Below the pieces are notes generated by a model. The model did not search any database. It worked only from the letters and a program-made list of their open reading frames with translations, and was not told where the DNA came from. The position numbers and the translations under genes are program-made. A stretch of 64,000 bases of DNA from QALR01 sp045646925 (GTDB lineage: Bacteria > Bacillota > Clostridia > Oscillospirales > CAG-272). The DNA is taken from NCBI GenBank assembly GCA_045646925.1, contig JAZRLQ010000047.1, forward strand, positions 11,036 through 75,035. Reading direction: 5' to 3'. Positions 22,700 to 31,174 of the stretch are shown piece by piece (the stretch's first letter is position 1; the number at the start of each line of letters is the position of its first letter).

Positions 22700-23644
22700 T
22701 CAATTGGTTTTTCGGAGTGTTTCCAACACTTCTGTGAAGTATTCGGGTATGTCACAAACGAATCGCATTTGCTCGCGGCTTCTCGGATGTGTGAGGATCA
22801 GCTCCTTCGCGTGCAGACATTGTCCTTCTGTTAGCTTTGCGAATTTCTGGTTGAGGGGGAGCTTGGCGCTTCCGTAGACCAGATCGCCGAGCAAAGGGCG
22901 GTTTTTGTGCGAAAGATGAACGCGGATCTGATGCGTTCTTCCCGTTTCCAATTCACAGCGGATATATGCCGCGCCGGAAAAACACTCCAATACGCTGACG
23001 TGAGTGACGGCGTTTTTGGAATTCTTTTCGGTGACGGCCATTTTTTTGCGGTCTGTCGGATGTCTGCCGATGGGGAGATCCACAGTGAAATCTTCATCGA
23101 GAGCACCGACCGTGATCGCGTGATAAATGCGGGAAACGCGGTGCGCTTTGATCTCCTCGGACAAGAAGAGATGCGATGTGTCGTTTTTTGCAACAACGAG
23201 CAGACCGCTGGTGTCTTTATCGATTCGATGCACGATTCCGGGACGGACAACGCCTCCAATCGCGGACAAGCGTTCTCCGCAATGATAAAGCAACGCGCTG
23301 ACGAGCGTTCCGGTATAATTTCCTGCGGCGGGGTGAACGACCATGCCCTTCGGCTTGTTCACGACGATGATATCTTCATCCTCATAAACGATATCGATCG
23401 GAATATTTTCTGCTTCCGCGCGGCAGGGAACGGGCGCGGGGTAGGTAAGCGTGACGAGATCGTCCCGGCGAAGCTTATAGTTTTTTGCCGTTACCGCGCC
23501 GTTTACGAGAACGAATCCGTCCTGCACGAGCTTTTGCGCTTGCGAACGTGTCAGCTCATCCTCGGTTTCGGAGAGGAAAACGTCGAGTCGTTTGCCGATA
23601 TCGTCAATTTCCGTTGTCAAGGTCTTTCTGATTTGCTCCGTCAT
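22700..23644 (-). CDS. rluD: 23S rRNA pseudouridine synthase, RluD family
   Basis: 314 residues. An N-terminal S4 RNA-binding domain (about 18-75) precedes the RluA-type catalytic domain with HRIDKDTSGLLVVAK, where Asp142 is the expected catalytic residue, and GRTHQIRVH further on. It isomerises uridines in 23S rRNA. Its start lies inside the end of lspA: the reading frames overlap by 41 bases and AGAGGA for rluD lies within lspA codons, so translation is coupled. lspA-rluD is a common Firmicute pair. The exact target uridines cannot be told among RluA/C/D paralogues. Confidence 0.9.
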   Translation of the reverse strand: MTEQIRKTLTTEIDDIGKRLDVFLSETEDELTRSQAQKLVQDGFVLVNGAVTAKNYKLRRDDLVTLTYPAPVPCRAEAENIPIDIVYEDEDIIVVNKPKGMVVHPAAGNYTGTLVSALLYHCGERLSAIGGVVRPGIVHRIDKDTSGLLVVAKNDTSHLFLSEEIKAHRVSRIYHAITVGALDEDFTVDLPIGRHPTDRKKMAVTEKNSKNAVTHVSVLECFSGAAYIRCELETGRTHQIRVHLSHKNRPLLGDLVYGSAKLPLNQKFAKLTEGQCLHAKELILTHPRSREQMRFVCDIPEYFTEVLETLRKTN

Positions 23645-24146
23645 TGACGTTATCCTCCTCTGCGGTTACTGTTGCGGGGATCTTTTTCTTGTCGACGAAA
23701 AAAGTTTTGTCGAAAAACAGCGCGTAAACGATCATGAGGCCTGCGCCGAAGACGACGAAAATGTCAGCTACGTTGAAAACGGGGTAGTTGATAAAGGTGA
23801 ATTCGAGAAAATCCACGACGTAACCGACGAATATACGGTCGATCAGATTGCCGATCGCGCCACCGATGAAGAAAGAAAGAGAAAGGTTGAACAAAACGTG
23901 GACCTTTCTGTATCGGTAAAGAATGATGGGCATAATGATAAGCGCAACGGCAGTAACGAGGATGAATATCCAGCGTTGATTGCTGAACATTCCCCATGCC
24001 GCGCCGTAATTGCGGATATATGTGAAGGAAAAAACTTTTGGGATCAGAACGATGGATTCGTAAAGCTCCATGGAGTTGATGACGATCCATTTGGTCAGTT
24101 GATCAAGAATAACGCACGCTGCGATAACGATGATCCATAAAATCAT
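23604..24146 (-). CDS. lspA: lipoprotein signal peptidase II
   Basis: 180 residues. Four membrane segments hold the two aspartyl protease motifs: GNLIDR with Asp103 and FNVADI with Asp128. It removes signal peptides from lipid-modified lipoproteins, such as the two encoded at 6837-8624 and 32787-34199. The polar tail after about 145 is longer than in many homologues, and its DNA doubles as the rluD start region. AAAGGAG precedes the ATG. Upstream divIVA ends 17 bases away. Confidence 0.95.
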   Translation of the reverse strand: MILWIIVIAACVILDQLTKWIVINSMELYESIVLIPKVFSFTYIRNYGAAWGMFSNQRWIFILVTAVALIIMPIILYRYRKVHVLFNLSLSFFIGGAIGNLIDRIFVGYVVDFLEFTFINYPVFNVADIFVVFGAGLMIVYALFFDKTFFVDKKKIPATVTAEEDNVNDGANQKDLDNGN

Positions 24147-24163
24147 AAAAGGCTCCTTTACGT

Positions 24164-24946
24164 TTATTTGTCGATCATAACGCCATCCTCGGACGGATGA
24201 TCGAAATCCAGCATAAATTGCTGCGCGGCAGAGGGCTTCGTTTCGCTTTTTAATGCGGGATCCTCATATTCGTCGATCAGATCCATGATGGACGGCATTT
24301 TTTTGACGGTTTTCTTTTTTGTGGTACGTGAGCAGACGTTTGAGTCCGGGAGAGATGATTTTTTGCTTTCGACGGGTATGGATAATTCCATCTGTGTTTC
24401 CGGAAAAATCTCGTATTGATCGGAGAATTTTCGCTTCAATTCCTCGACGATGTGCTGTGCGTAGGCATCGGGGGTCCAATTTTTTTCTTCGTCGTCGGCA
24501 GGGAAGAGGTTTTCGATCAATTCAATGTGGACACGATATTGTTCAAACAAATCGTTTTTGAATTTCAGAATACTTTTTTTCATATCCGCGAGGGCTTTTT
24601 CCTGCGCTTCGGCCTTTTCCTTGAAATTGCGTAAAATGGAATCGCAATTCATTTGTACGGATGCCAGAATATTGTCTGCTTTCAGATAAGCTTCTTCGAT
24701 GATCTTATCTTTTTTTGCTTGTGCTGTTTTTAATATATTGTCTGCGCGTTTTTGTTCTTTTTCCAACGCTTGAAGCTTCGCGCTCGTTTCACGGAGCTGT
24801 TTTAATAGAGACGCATTTTCCCGATAGAGAAGAGCATAGTTTTCCGTGAGACGATGGATATGATCGTCTACCTCGGCGGTGTTGTATCCAAGCTCTGCTT
24901 TCGAGAAGGGTTTCCCATGTAACGCCTCGGGTGTAATCGGTGTCAT
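24164..24946 (-). CDS. DivIVA-domain coiled-coil protein
   Basis: 260 residues. The N-terminus (ITPEALHGKPFSKAELGYNTAEVDDHI) matches the DivIVA lipid-binding head, which senses curved membrane at poles and septa. Coiled coil follows from about residue 28 to 145, then a variable Lys/Ser-rich linker and an acidic tail. It sits between sepF and lspA, the usual place of divIVA in Firmicutes, supporting a role in division-site or growth-zone organisation. A possible hairpin (TGACGGCAATC/GATTGGCGTCA, about 24970-24995) lies in its leader. The C-terminal half has no recognisable domain. Confidence 0.85.
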   Translation of the reverse strand: MTPITPEALHGKPFSKAELGYNTAEVDDHIHRLTENYALLYRENASLLKQLRETSAKLQALEKEQKRADNILKTAQAKKDKIIEEAYLKADNILASVQMNCDSILRNFKEKAEAQEKALADMKKSILKFKNDLFEQYRVHIELIENLFPADDEEKNWTPDAYAQHIVEELKRKFSDQYEIFPETQMELSIPVESKKSSLPDSNVCSRTTKKKTVKKMPSIMDLIDEYEDPALKSETKPSAAQQFMLDFDHPSEDGVMIDK

Positions 24947-25023
24947 GAAAAGATCTCCCTATATTTGACCAATGACGCCAATCGGAAGATTGCCGTCATT
25001 TCAATGAAATATTCTTTTATGGG

Positions 25024-25057
25024 GCGAAAAATATGACGGGGCAGAATACCCCGTCAT
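25024..25057 (-). terminator. terminator or attenuator after sepF
   Basis: On the minus strand ATGACGGGG/CCCCGTCAT with a seven-base loop is followed by ATTTTTC. It lies between sepF and the divIVA gene, so it may lower expression of the downstream genes relative to sepF. Confidence 0.6.
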
Positions 25058-25070
25058 GCGCTTTGTGAAA

Positions 25071-25571
25071 TCAGAACAAAGTGTCGCTTGTCAGATTTGC
25101 ATTTGCGGTTGCTGTCTGATTATCAAATTCCTGCTCTGTTTCGGCAGCTCTTACCTGAGTGTCGGCAACGTCAACATTGCAAGGGGTGATGATATAAGTG
25201 TTGACAGCAATATTCTTCAACTGACCGTCGATGGAATATGCAACGCCGGCAAGGAAGTCGAGCAATCTCTTTGCTTCTTCGGTGTTGGTTGCTTCAAGAT
25301 TGAGTACAACGGTGCAATGGCTGAGAAGATAATCAGCAATTTCAGTTACGTTAGCAAACGTTGTAGGTCTTACAACCTTGAGTTCAACGACGGAGTCGTC
25401 CTGACCGTAAATGCCGGTTGCAGGCTTCTGCGTGGTTGCGGGTGCTGCTACGACAGCGGGAACGCTGGTTTCTTCTGCTTCGGTTACAGCTGCTTCTTCG
25501 TTTGCGCCGAATTCGTCACCGTAAGGATCTTCTACGGAAACCATGCCTTTGATTTTATCAAATAAACCCAT
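25071..25571 (-). CDS. sepF: cell division protein SepF
   Basis: 166 residues. The N-terminal amphipathic membrane anchor MGLFDKIKGMVSVED is followed by an Ala/Thr/Val-rich linker (about 22-55). The SepF core (KVVRPTTFANVTEIADYLL near 65, VLNLEATNTEEAKRLLDFL near 90, YIITPCNVDV near 125) binds FtsZ C-termini and tethers the Z ring to the membrane. No ftsA is seen in this window, so SepF may be the main tether; this is inference. The ATG has GGAGG upstream. Confidence 0.92.
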   Translation of the reverse strand: MGLFDKIKGMVSVEDPYGDEFGANEEAAVTEAEETSVPAVVAAPATTQKPATGIYGQDDSVVELKVVRPTTFANVTEIADYLLSHCTVVLNLEATNTEEAKRLLDFLAGVAYSIDGQLKNIAVNTYIITPCNVDVADTQVRAAETEQEFDNQTATANANLTSDTLF

Positions 25572-25653
25572 TTTTATACCTCCAAAATATCTCTCTTGTA
25601 ATCTTTATTTGAATTCCAATGCTAAAAAACATTAAAATCATATTTACTTTAAC

Positions 25654-25683
25654 ATTATAACATAGTTGATACGGAAATTGCAA
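25654..25683 (-). promoter_or_regulatory. promoter of sepF
   Basis: On the minus strand TTGCAA (25678-25683), 18 bases, TATAAT (25654-25659). Confidence 0.7.
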
Positions 25684-25782
25684 TCTGTTTTTTGAAAAAA
25701 GTTAAAAAAATGTGTGAGTATAGCACAAGTTTTATATTTTTTGCCGAATCATCTTCGTGAAAAAGCAAAAACGCTTTGTTTA

Positions 25783-26481
25783 TCATTTTTGAATCGGAAG
25801 ATTGCGTTTTCCGAAAATGCCCTCGCCGATACGGATGATGTCAGATCCGTTTTCGAGCGCTTGGTAAAAGCTTCCCGACATTCCCATGGACAAGATCGGA
25901 GATTCGACGTCGGGGAAATATTTCGGAAAGAGATCGTTTTTCAACGTTTGCATTTCCGAAAAATACCGATGATAATCGTTTTTGTCCTCGCAGATCGGCG
26001 CGATGGTCATGAGCCCCTTCACTGCAATGTTGGGGCAATTTTTCAGCGCGTTACAAAAGCTTTCGAGTGCTTCGGGGAAGATTCCGCTCTTTGCTTCTTC
26101 TCTGCCGATATTGACTTCGATCAGAGCGGGGATCGTTCTTCCGATTTTTTCGGCGCGGCGTTGAATTTCGGTCGCAAGACCTTCGTTATCGAGCGATTCG
26201 ATCATGTCGACCTTGTCGATGATATACTTGACTTTGTTTTTTTGCAACGTACCGATGAAATGCAATTCGGCGGTGCGGTCCATTTCCTCGTAGTGCGCAA
26301 GCAATTCCTGCACGCGATTTTCGCCTACGAGCTTGATCCCGCATTCACGGATTGCGTAATTGATCTCCTCGGTGGTTCTTGTTTTGATAACGGCCATAAG
26401 CTCCGTATGGGGATAAGCGGACATATCGCTACGTATTCTTTGAATATTTTCACGGATTTCCGCTTTTTTTGCTTCTGTCAT
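25783..26481 (-). CDS. yggS: PLP homeostasis protein, YggS/PLPBP family
   Basis: 232 residues, the normal length. A single alanine-racemase-like TIM barrel binds pyridoxal 5'-phosphate on Lys33 (MAVIKTRT). The C-terminal MGMSGSFYQAL and RIGEGIFGKR segments form the phosphate site. The protein controls PLP and amino acid balance and is not known to be an enzyme. yggS commonly neighbours sepF in Firmicutes, as here. It is 22 bases downstream of the HlyD-like gene and likely part of the queA-miaA-hlyD-like-yggS unit. AAAGGA precedes the ATG. Confidence 0.93.
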   Translation of the reverse strand: MTEAKKAEIRENIQRIRSDMSAYPHTELMAVIKTRTTEEINYAIRECGIKLVGENRVQELLAHYEEMDRTAELHFIGTLQKNKVKYIIDKVDMIESLDNEGLATEIQRRAEKIGRTIPALIEVNIGREEAKSGIFPEALESFCNALKNCPNIAVKGLMTIAPICEDKNDYHRYFSEMQTLKNDLFPKYFPDVESPILSMGMSGSFYQALENGSDIIRIGEGIFGKRNLPIQK

Positions 26482-26503
26482 GGGAAATTCCTTTCTGAAA
26501 TGA

Positions 26504-27718
26504 CTAATCTATAAATTTATCTTCATATAATTTGGTATCGTTGAGAATGATCAGATCATTGAGCTTCAGCATACCCGGATCCGTATTGTCTGCCGACACG
26601 ATGTAATATCCGTTTTGTTCCCAAAGGATGATCACTTCTCTTTTTGCCGCCAAGCCTTCTTTAAATATATATACGTAGGTTTTGCCGTCTTCGGCGCGCA
26701 CGACTTCCGAGGGGATTCGGAATCCCGTATAAGAGCCTCGGTTTGCCTGCATTCGCTGGGTTCTTGTCGTATCGAAGCTGCGCGGCAAGGAGGAAGAGTA
26801 AAAAACGAGAAGAGTTTGGGACGAGGAGGTTTCTTTTGAAACCAATTTCATGGAGATGGCATCTGTGTGGCTATTATCCGGAAAGACGCATTCGTACGTC
26901 GTGCCGACGAGAAAGCCTTCGGCCTCGAGTTCCGAAACCATGGTCGCAAAATACCATTGGGAGCTTGTAACGAGTGTTCCGACAACGTTTACGGTGCTTC
27001 CGGTCGGTGCTTCGATCAAGCGCTTGTACTCTTCGATCGTCAGCTTTTCTGCGATTTGCGCGGAGAAGATCTCTTCATAGCCGTCGGTTTCGGAGTAAAA
27101 ATAACCGGAGCTGGGAGTCGTTACGCTTTCGAGAGGAGTACCGAGAGATGCGACGAGACTGGCCTTTTGGCTTTCCAATACGGCGATTTCCTGTTGATAG
27201 TCTTCTTTTCCGGAGGAAAGCAGATCTTTTTTGGCGATCAAGATCAGAAGCTCATCACCGAGCGCGTTTGCCGCGGCGGTATCGCCGGACGCGTTTTTCT
27301 GTGTGATCTCATAGGAAACAAGCTCGATCTTTCGGTTAACTTCTGTTAGCGTCAATTTGCCAAGCGACATACTTGCGCGAAGGATCTCGATCTGTTTTTT
27401 GATTTCATTGATCCTGTTGGAAACCATTTGATTTCCGGTTCCGTATACGTCGGCTACCACGCGGTTGGCGGCAACCTTTTCACCGTCGTAATAGTGGTAA
27501 TTGCTCATGCCGGAATAATTGGAGTACAGAAGCTGCTCGTTCTTGAATACGTATCCCGTGAAGACCTGACTATCGTTGGCGGTATACGGACGTACGGCGT
27601 AAAATTGGGCATCCGTACGCAATCCGTTCGCAATATGATAGAAGAGGTAGATCACGGCAAGCAGACAGAGGGAGAGAGGAAGAATCCTTTTCTTTATTTG
27701 TTTTTTGCCGATTTTCAT
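26504..27718 (-). CDS. HlyD-like membrane fusion protein
   Basis: 404 residues. One N-terminal membrane segment (about 12-30) is followed by beta-rich lipoyl-like flanks (TGYVFKNEQLLYSNYSG, DGEKVAANRVVADVYG at about 55-92), a long coiled-coil hairpin (about 98-205) and a second beta domain. That is the topology of HlyD-type adaptors, but no ABC transporter or outer partner is adjacent. It is encoded immediately before yggS in the sepF region. I recall similar HlyD-like genes next to yggS-sepF in Clostridia, which would favour an envelope or division role over export. Function is unknown. Confidence 0.7.
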   Translation of the reverse strand: MKIGKKQIKKRILPLSLCLLAVIYLFYHIANGLRTDAQFYAVRPYTANDSQVFTGYVFKNEQLLYSNYSGMSNYHYYDGEKVAANRVVADVYGTGNQMVSNRINEIKKQIEILRASMSLGKLTLTEVNRKIELVSYEITQKNASGDTAAANALGDELLILIAKKDLLSSGKEDYQQEIAVLESQKASLVASLGTPLESVTTPSSGYFYSETDGYEEIFSAQIAEKLTIEEYKRLIEAPTGSTVNVVGTLVTSSQWYFATMVSELEAEGFLVGTTYECVFPDNSHTDAISMKLVSKETSSSQTLLVFYSSSLPRSFDTTRTQRMQANRGSYTGFRIPSEVVRAEDGKTYVYIFKEGLAAKREVIILWEQNGYYIVSADNTDPGMLKLNDLIILNDTKLYEDKFID

Positions 27719-27734
27719 AAGGTTCTCCTTTTTG

Positions 27735-28709
27735 TTATGAGCCGGACGTCATTACGGCGTGGATATCAATGATGGCGTGCGCGTCAGCGATCAAATGCTC
27801 GTCGTCCTCGTAACGCTCGTTGTCGGGGTAGAGCCAATGGACGTTTGCATTGCGTCTGAGCCACGTGAGCTGCCGTTTTGCGTAATGGCGGGTTGCGGTT
27901 TTGAGCGCTTCGGAGGCTTCTTCTCTGGTCATTTCACCGCGGAGATAGCCGAGAAGCTCTTTGTAACCGATGGCGCCGCCTGCCGTTGTTTCGGGAGCGA
28001 GATATCCCGCGTTCAACAATGCGCGTACTTCGTCTTCCAATCCGGCGGCGAACATTTCATCGACGCGCATATGGATGCGCGCGTAGAGATTTTCTCTGTT
28101 CTTGTAGTCCAAAGCAATGATGCAAGCGGAATACGGAGATTCGTTCTTGATCGCGTTTTTGTCCCATTCGGTTTTCGTCATGCCGGAAAGATGGCAGATT
28201 TCGAGTGCGCGCGCCACGCGTTTGATGTTGTTGGGATGAATGGAGAGCGCCGCCTCGGGATCGATCGCGGCAAGTCTGTCGTGGAGAGCTTGCGCGCCGT
28301 TTTCCTCCGCAAATTGAAGAAGCTCTGCCCGATACGCGAGATCGGGCTCCATTTCTCCGAAGTCAACGCCGTTCAGTACGGAGTCCAGATACAATCCCGT
28401 GCCGCCGCAGAGGATGGGCATTTTTCCTCTTGCGTGAACGTCGGCGATTGCTTTTTGCGCCAATTCGGCAAATGCCGCGGCAGAAAAATCCACGTCAGGC
28501 TCGCAGATATCGATCAGATGATGGGGGATTTCTGCTCTGTCGCGGAGCGTCGGCTTTGCCGTTCCGATATCCATTCCTTTATAGATCTGCATGGAATCGC
28601 AGGAGATCAATTCTCCGTTATAGTCCTTGCAAAGACGCATAGCGAGAGAGCTTTTGCCGCTTGCAGTGGGGCCTGCTACGGCAATAACGGGGATTTTTTT
28701 ATTGGTCAT
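27735..28709 (-). CDS. miaA: tRNA dimethylallyltransferase
   Basis: 324 residues. MiaA transfers a dimethylallyl group to A37 of tRNAs reading UNN codons. The P-loop is AGPTASGKSSLA (13-24), followed by SCDSMQIYKGMDIGTAKPT (34-52), PHHLID and GGTGLYLDSVL. The C-terminal YAKRQLTWLRR segment is also typical. It follows queA by 45 bases on the same strand; both encode tRNA modification enzymes. Confidence 0.95.
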   Translation of the reverse strand: MTNKKIPVIAVAGPTASGKSSLAMRLCKDYNGELISCDSMQIYKGMDIGTAKPTLRDRAEIPHHLIDICEPDVDFSAAAFAELAQKAIADVHARGKMPILCGGTGLYLDSVLNGVDFGEMEPDLAYRAELLQFAEENGAQALHDRLAAIDPEAALSIHPNNIKRVARALEICHLSGMTKTEWDKNAIKNESPYSACIIALDYKNRENLYARIHMRVDEMFAAGLEDEVRALLNAGYLAPETTAGGAIGYKELLGYLRGEMTREEASEALKTATRHYAKRQLTWLRRNANVHWLYPDNERYEDDEHLIADAHAIIDIHAVMTSGS

Positions 28710-28754
28710 TTTGTTTTTACCTTTTCGATTTTATTTTTCGACCGCTCGTGAAAA

Positions 28755-29834
28755 TCAATGGATCAGCATTGCGTCGCCGAACGAGAAGAAACGGTATTTT
28801 TCTCTTACGGCGGTTTCGTACGCGTTCATGACGATCTCTCTGTTGGAGAATGCGGAGACGAGCATGATGAGCGTGCTTTGCGGCAGATGGAAATTGGTGA
28901 TCAGAGCGTCGACGGCTTTGAATTTGTAGCCGGGATAGATGAAGATACCCGTGTCGTCGCACATGGGATGTACGATACCGTCGTCCGTGGAAGCGCTTTC
29001 GAGCGTACGGCAGGAGGTCGTACCGACGGCGATGATGCGTCCGCCGTTTTTGCGCGCAAGATTGATCTTTTCCGCGCTTTCTTCCGTGACGGTGAAGAAT
29101 TCACTGTGCATGACGTGGTCGGTTATGCTATCGGCTTTGACGGGACGGAACGTGCCGAGACCGACGTGAAGCATGACGGGGACGATCTCAACGCCTATTG
29201 CGCGGATCTCATCCAAAAGCTCACGGGTGAAGTGCAAGCCTGCCGTAGGAGCGGCGGCGGATCCTTCTTCTCTGGCGTAAACGGTCTGATAGTCACTGTT
29301 GTTTTTCAGCTCTTCCGTGATATAAGGGGGCAGAGGCATTCTGCCGATCTCGTCGAGGATCGCATACAGATTCTTGCCGCTGGTTTTATCGTATTCGAAG
29401 CGTACGATGCGGTTTCCTTCCTCCGTTACGTCTTCAATGACGGCGTCCAGAAGCCCGCCGCCGAAGCGGACGCGCGCGCCTTCCTTGAGACGCTTTCCGG
29501 GGCGTACGATCGTTTCCCAAAGGTCGAGAGAGCGCTGACGGAGCAAGAGAAATTCACAATCCGCGCCTTCGGAAAGATCCTCGCGAATCTTTTTTCCGTA
29601 GATGCGCGCAGGAATGACTTTGGAATCGTTGACGACGAGAACGTCGCCGGGACGGAGAAATTCCTTGACGTCGCGGAAAATGCGATGGTCGATCGCGCCG
29701 GTTTCTTTGTCAAGCACCATGAGTCTCGCTTCGTCGCGTTTTTCCGTAGGATGCTGCGCGATCAGAGATTCGGGCAGATCGTAGTCAAAATCAGACGTCT
29801 TTAATTCTGTTTTCGTGAGATTGTTTTTTATCAT
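28755..29834 (-). CDS. queA: S-adenosylmethionine:tRNA ribosyltransferase-isomerase
   Basis: 359 residues. QueA transfers the ribosyl part of SAM to preQ1-modified tRNA to make epoxyqueuosine. Signatures are the N-terminal FDYDLPESLIAQHP, VVNDSKVIPAR, the central APTAGLHFT, GLGTFRPV, and the C-terminal FHLPQSTLIMLVSAF. A promoter lies at 29903-29931. Its short leader has a small GGGAAG/CTTCCC hairpin but no convincing preQ1 riboswitch. No other queuosine gene is nearby. Confidence 0.95.
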   Translation of the reverse strand: MIKNNLTKTELKTSDFDYDLPESLIAQHPTEKRDEARLMVLDKETGAIDHRIFRDVKEFLRPGDVLVVNDSKVIPARIYGKKIREDLSEGADCEFLLLRQRSLDLWETIVRPGKRLKEGARVRFGGGLLDAVIEDVTEEGNRIVRFEYDKTSGKNLYAILDEIGRMPLPPYITEELKNNSDYQTVYAREEGSAAAPTAGLHFTRELLDEIRAIGVEIVPVMLHVGLGTFRPVKADSITDHVMHSEFFTVTEESAEKINLARKNGGRIIAVGTTSCRTLESASTDDGIVHPMCDDTGIFIYPGYKFKAVDALITNFHLPQSTLIMLVSAFSNREIVMNAYETAVREKYRFFSFGDAMLIH

Positions 29835-29902
29835 AAATCATCAAGCCTTTTTATTATGGATTTTCGGGGAAGCGTTGCCTTCCCATTTTGGATTCGATTT
29901 AT

Positions 29903-29931
29903 ATTATATCATATTTTCTCACGTGATACAA
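29903..29931 (-). promoter_or_regulatory. promoter of the queA operon
   Basis: On the minus strand TTGTAT (29926-29931), 17 bases, TATAAT (29903-29908). Confidence 0.7.
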
Positions 29932-29974
29932 TATAAATTTTGATGTGATTTGAGAAAAAGCGCGGAAGGGAAGA

Positions 29975-30514
29975 TCAGTCGTTGTTTTCCTGCTTTGCGG
30001 TCAGCGCCTCGAGAAATTCGTCGAGATCGGCTTCCAGCTGATCGAGATCGTCGCCAAGAGAGATCCATTCCGTCCAGAATGCTTTATAAGCGCGGACGAG
30101 CATGACGCGCGTGAATGCGACGGCGCGCTTGTTTTCGTCTTCTCCGTTGCGAAGCGCTTCGTCGTTTGCCAGCTGCTCCGCTTCGGTTTCGTCTTCGCAA
30201 GCTTCGATCATCGCGAGATTTTCGGATTCCAATCGGAGCGCTTCCGCCTTTTCTGCTTCTGTTTTTTGACGTTTTACCGTGATCATTGCGCGGCTGACGT
30301 AGCCGGATTCGAATTTTTTGTTTTCGTTATCGGATAATGTATAGAAATGAGATTGATGTTCGTTTTCCTGCTGACCAAGCTCGAGATCCAGCTCGTATCC
30401 GATCGCATTGAAATATTCGTTCTTTCTTTGACAGATGGCAGTGATCTCCTTGGCAAATGCTTGCTCTCTTTTAAAGATTTCTTCCTGTGTGATTTTTTTG
30501 CGTTTGATCTCCAT
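29975..30514 (-). CDS. acidic helical protein of unknown function
   Basis: 179 residues, no signal peptide or membrane segment. The chain is rich in Glu, Lys and Ala and is predicted mostly helical, with coiled-coil character at about 80-125 (TEAEKAEALRLESENLAMIE). The C-terminal part (RVMLVRAYKAFWTEWISLGDD) is the only segment with a folded-domain look. I do not recognise a family. AAAGGAGAATT precedes the ATG at 30514. It is expressed alone, divergently from ireB. Confidence 0.5.
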   Translation of the reverse strand: MEIKRKKITQEEIFKREQAFAKEITAICQRKNEYFNAIGYELDLELGQQENEHQSHFYTLSDNENKKFESGYVSRAMITVKRQKTEAEKAEALRLESENLAMIEACEDETEAEQLANDEALRNGEDENKRAVAFTRVMLVRAYKAFWTEWISLGDDLDQLEADLDEFLEALTAKQENND

Positions 30515-30588
30515 GTATGCAATTCTCCTTTAAATGGAATCAATTTAAAAATTTTTTTAAGAAATTCGCATATCTTTATAAAAAAATG

Positions 30589-30617
30589 TTGAAAAATCGG
30601 ATTTTTAGGTATACAAT
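30589..30617 (+). promoter_or_regulatory. promoter of ireB
   Basis: TTGAAA (30589-30594), 17 bases, TACAAT (30612-30617). Confidence 0.65.
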
Positions 30618-30659
30618 AAGAACAAGCTTATCAGAACTTAAAAAGAAAGGATCAGAACT

Positions 30660-30917
30660 ATGCCCAATTATCAACCCGATCAGACGATCACTTTTCCTCT
30701 TGCAGCGGATAAGGAAAAACAGAACAAAATGATTTTGCAGGAGGTATATGCTGCGTTGCTCGAAAAGGGATACAATCCCATCAACCAGATTGTTGGATAT
30801 CTTTTGTGTGAAGATCCGACTTATATCACCAATTATAAGAATGCACGTAGTCTTATCAGAAAAATAGACAGAGACGATTTGCTCGGCGTAATGCTTCGCG
30901 ATTATCTGCAGAGCTGA
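30660..30917 (+). CDS. ireB: IreB-family regulatory phosphoprotein (UPF0297)
   Basis: 85 residues. The family core EKGYNPINQIVGYLLCEDPTYITNYKNAR is fully conserved, followed by LIRKIDRDDLL. In Enterococcus IreB is phosphorylated on N-terminal threonines by the PASTA kinase IreK and affects cephalosporin resistance. Here Thr9 and Thr11 lie in the comparable N-terminal position. The usual neighbours alaS and ruvX are not beside it. AAAGGA lies upstream of the ATG. Confidence 0.92.
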   Translation: MPNYQPDQTITFPLAADKEKQNKMILQEVYAALLEKGYNPINQIVGYLLCEDPTYITNYKNARSLIRKIDRDDLLGVMLRDYLQS

Positions 30918-30991
30918 TTCGTTTTCTGCTACTAATATATTATAATAGAATATACCTGCAAATTGCAATAGTTTTTTTCAAAAAGAAAGAG

Positions 30992-31021
30992 CAGACGCTT
31001 GCGAAAAGCGTCTGTTTTTTG
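30992..31021 (+). terminator. terminator after ireB
   Basis: CAGACGCTT pairs with AAGCGTCTG around GCGAA-type loop bases, then a T run. Confidence 0.8.
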
Positions 31022-31099
31022 TTTCCATTCGATTTTTTGCTCCGGTATGGCGGATTTTTTGAGGTTACGGAAAAAATTTCAAAAAAACAAAAGAAAAAT

Positions 31100-31128
31100 T
31101 TGATTTTTCGAAAAAAATATGATAAAAT
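31100..31128 (+). promoter_or_regulatory. promoter of lexA
   Basis: TTGATT (31100-31105), 17 bases, TAAAAT (31123-31128). AAACATAAAGTTC just downstream loosely resembles a Firmicute SOS box but has one base too many for a clean match. Confidence 0.6.
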
Positions 31129-31174
31129 AAACATAAAGTTCTATGTAATAAACATTTTGGAAGGAACGATTGTT

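Noticed and set aside
23604..23644. Frameshift or misassembly at the lspA/rluD overlap
   Set aside because: Both proteins are complete with all motifs, and the rluD ribosome binding site is visible inside lspA. A 41-base overlap is within normal operon coupling.
29835..29902. preQ1 riboswitch in the queA leader
   Set aside because: Only a small GGGAAG/CTTCCC hairpin is present. The A-rich tail and pseudoknot pairing of preQ1-I are not seen, and QueA acts after preQ1 insertion.
31129..31150. SOS box upstream of lexA
   Set aside because: AAACATAAAGTTC has the flavour of GAAC-N4-GTTC but the spacing is off by one, so I did not list it as an operator.
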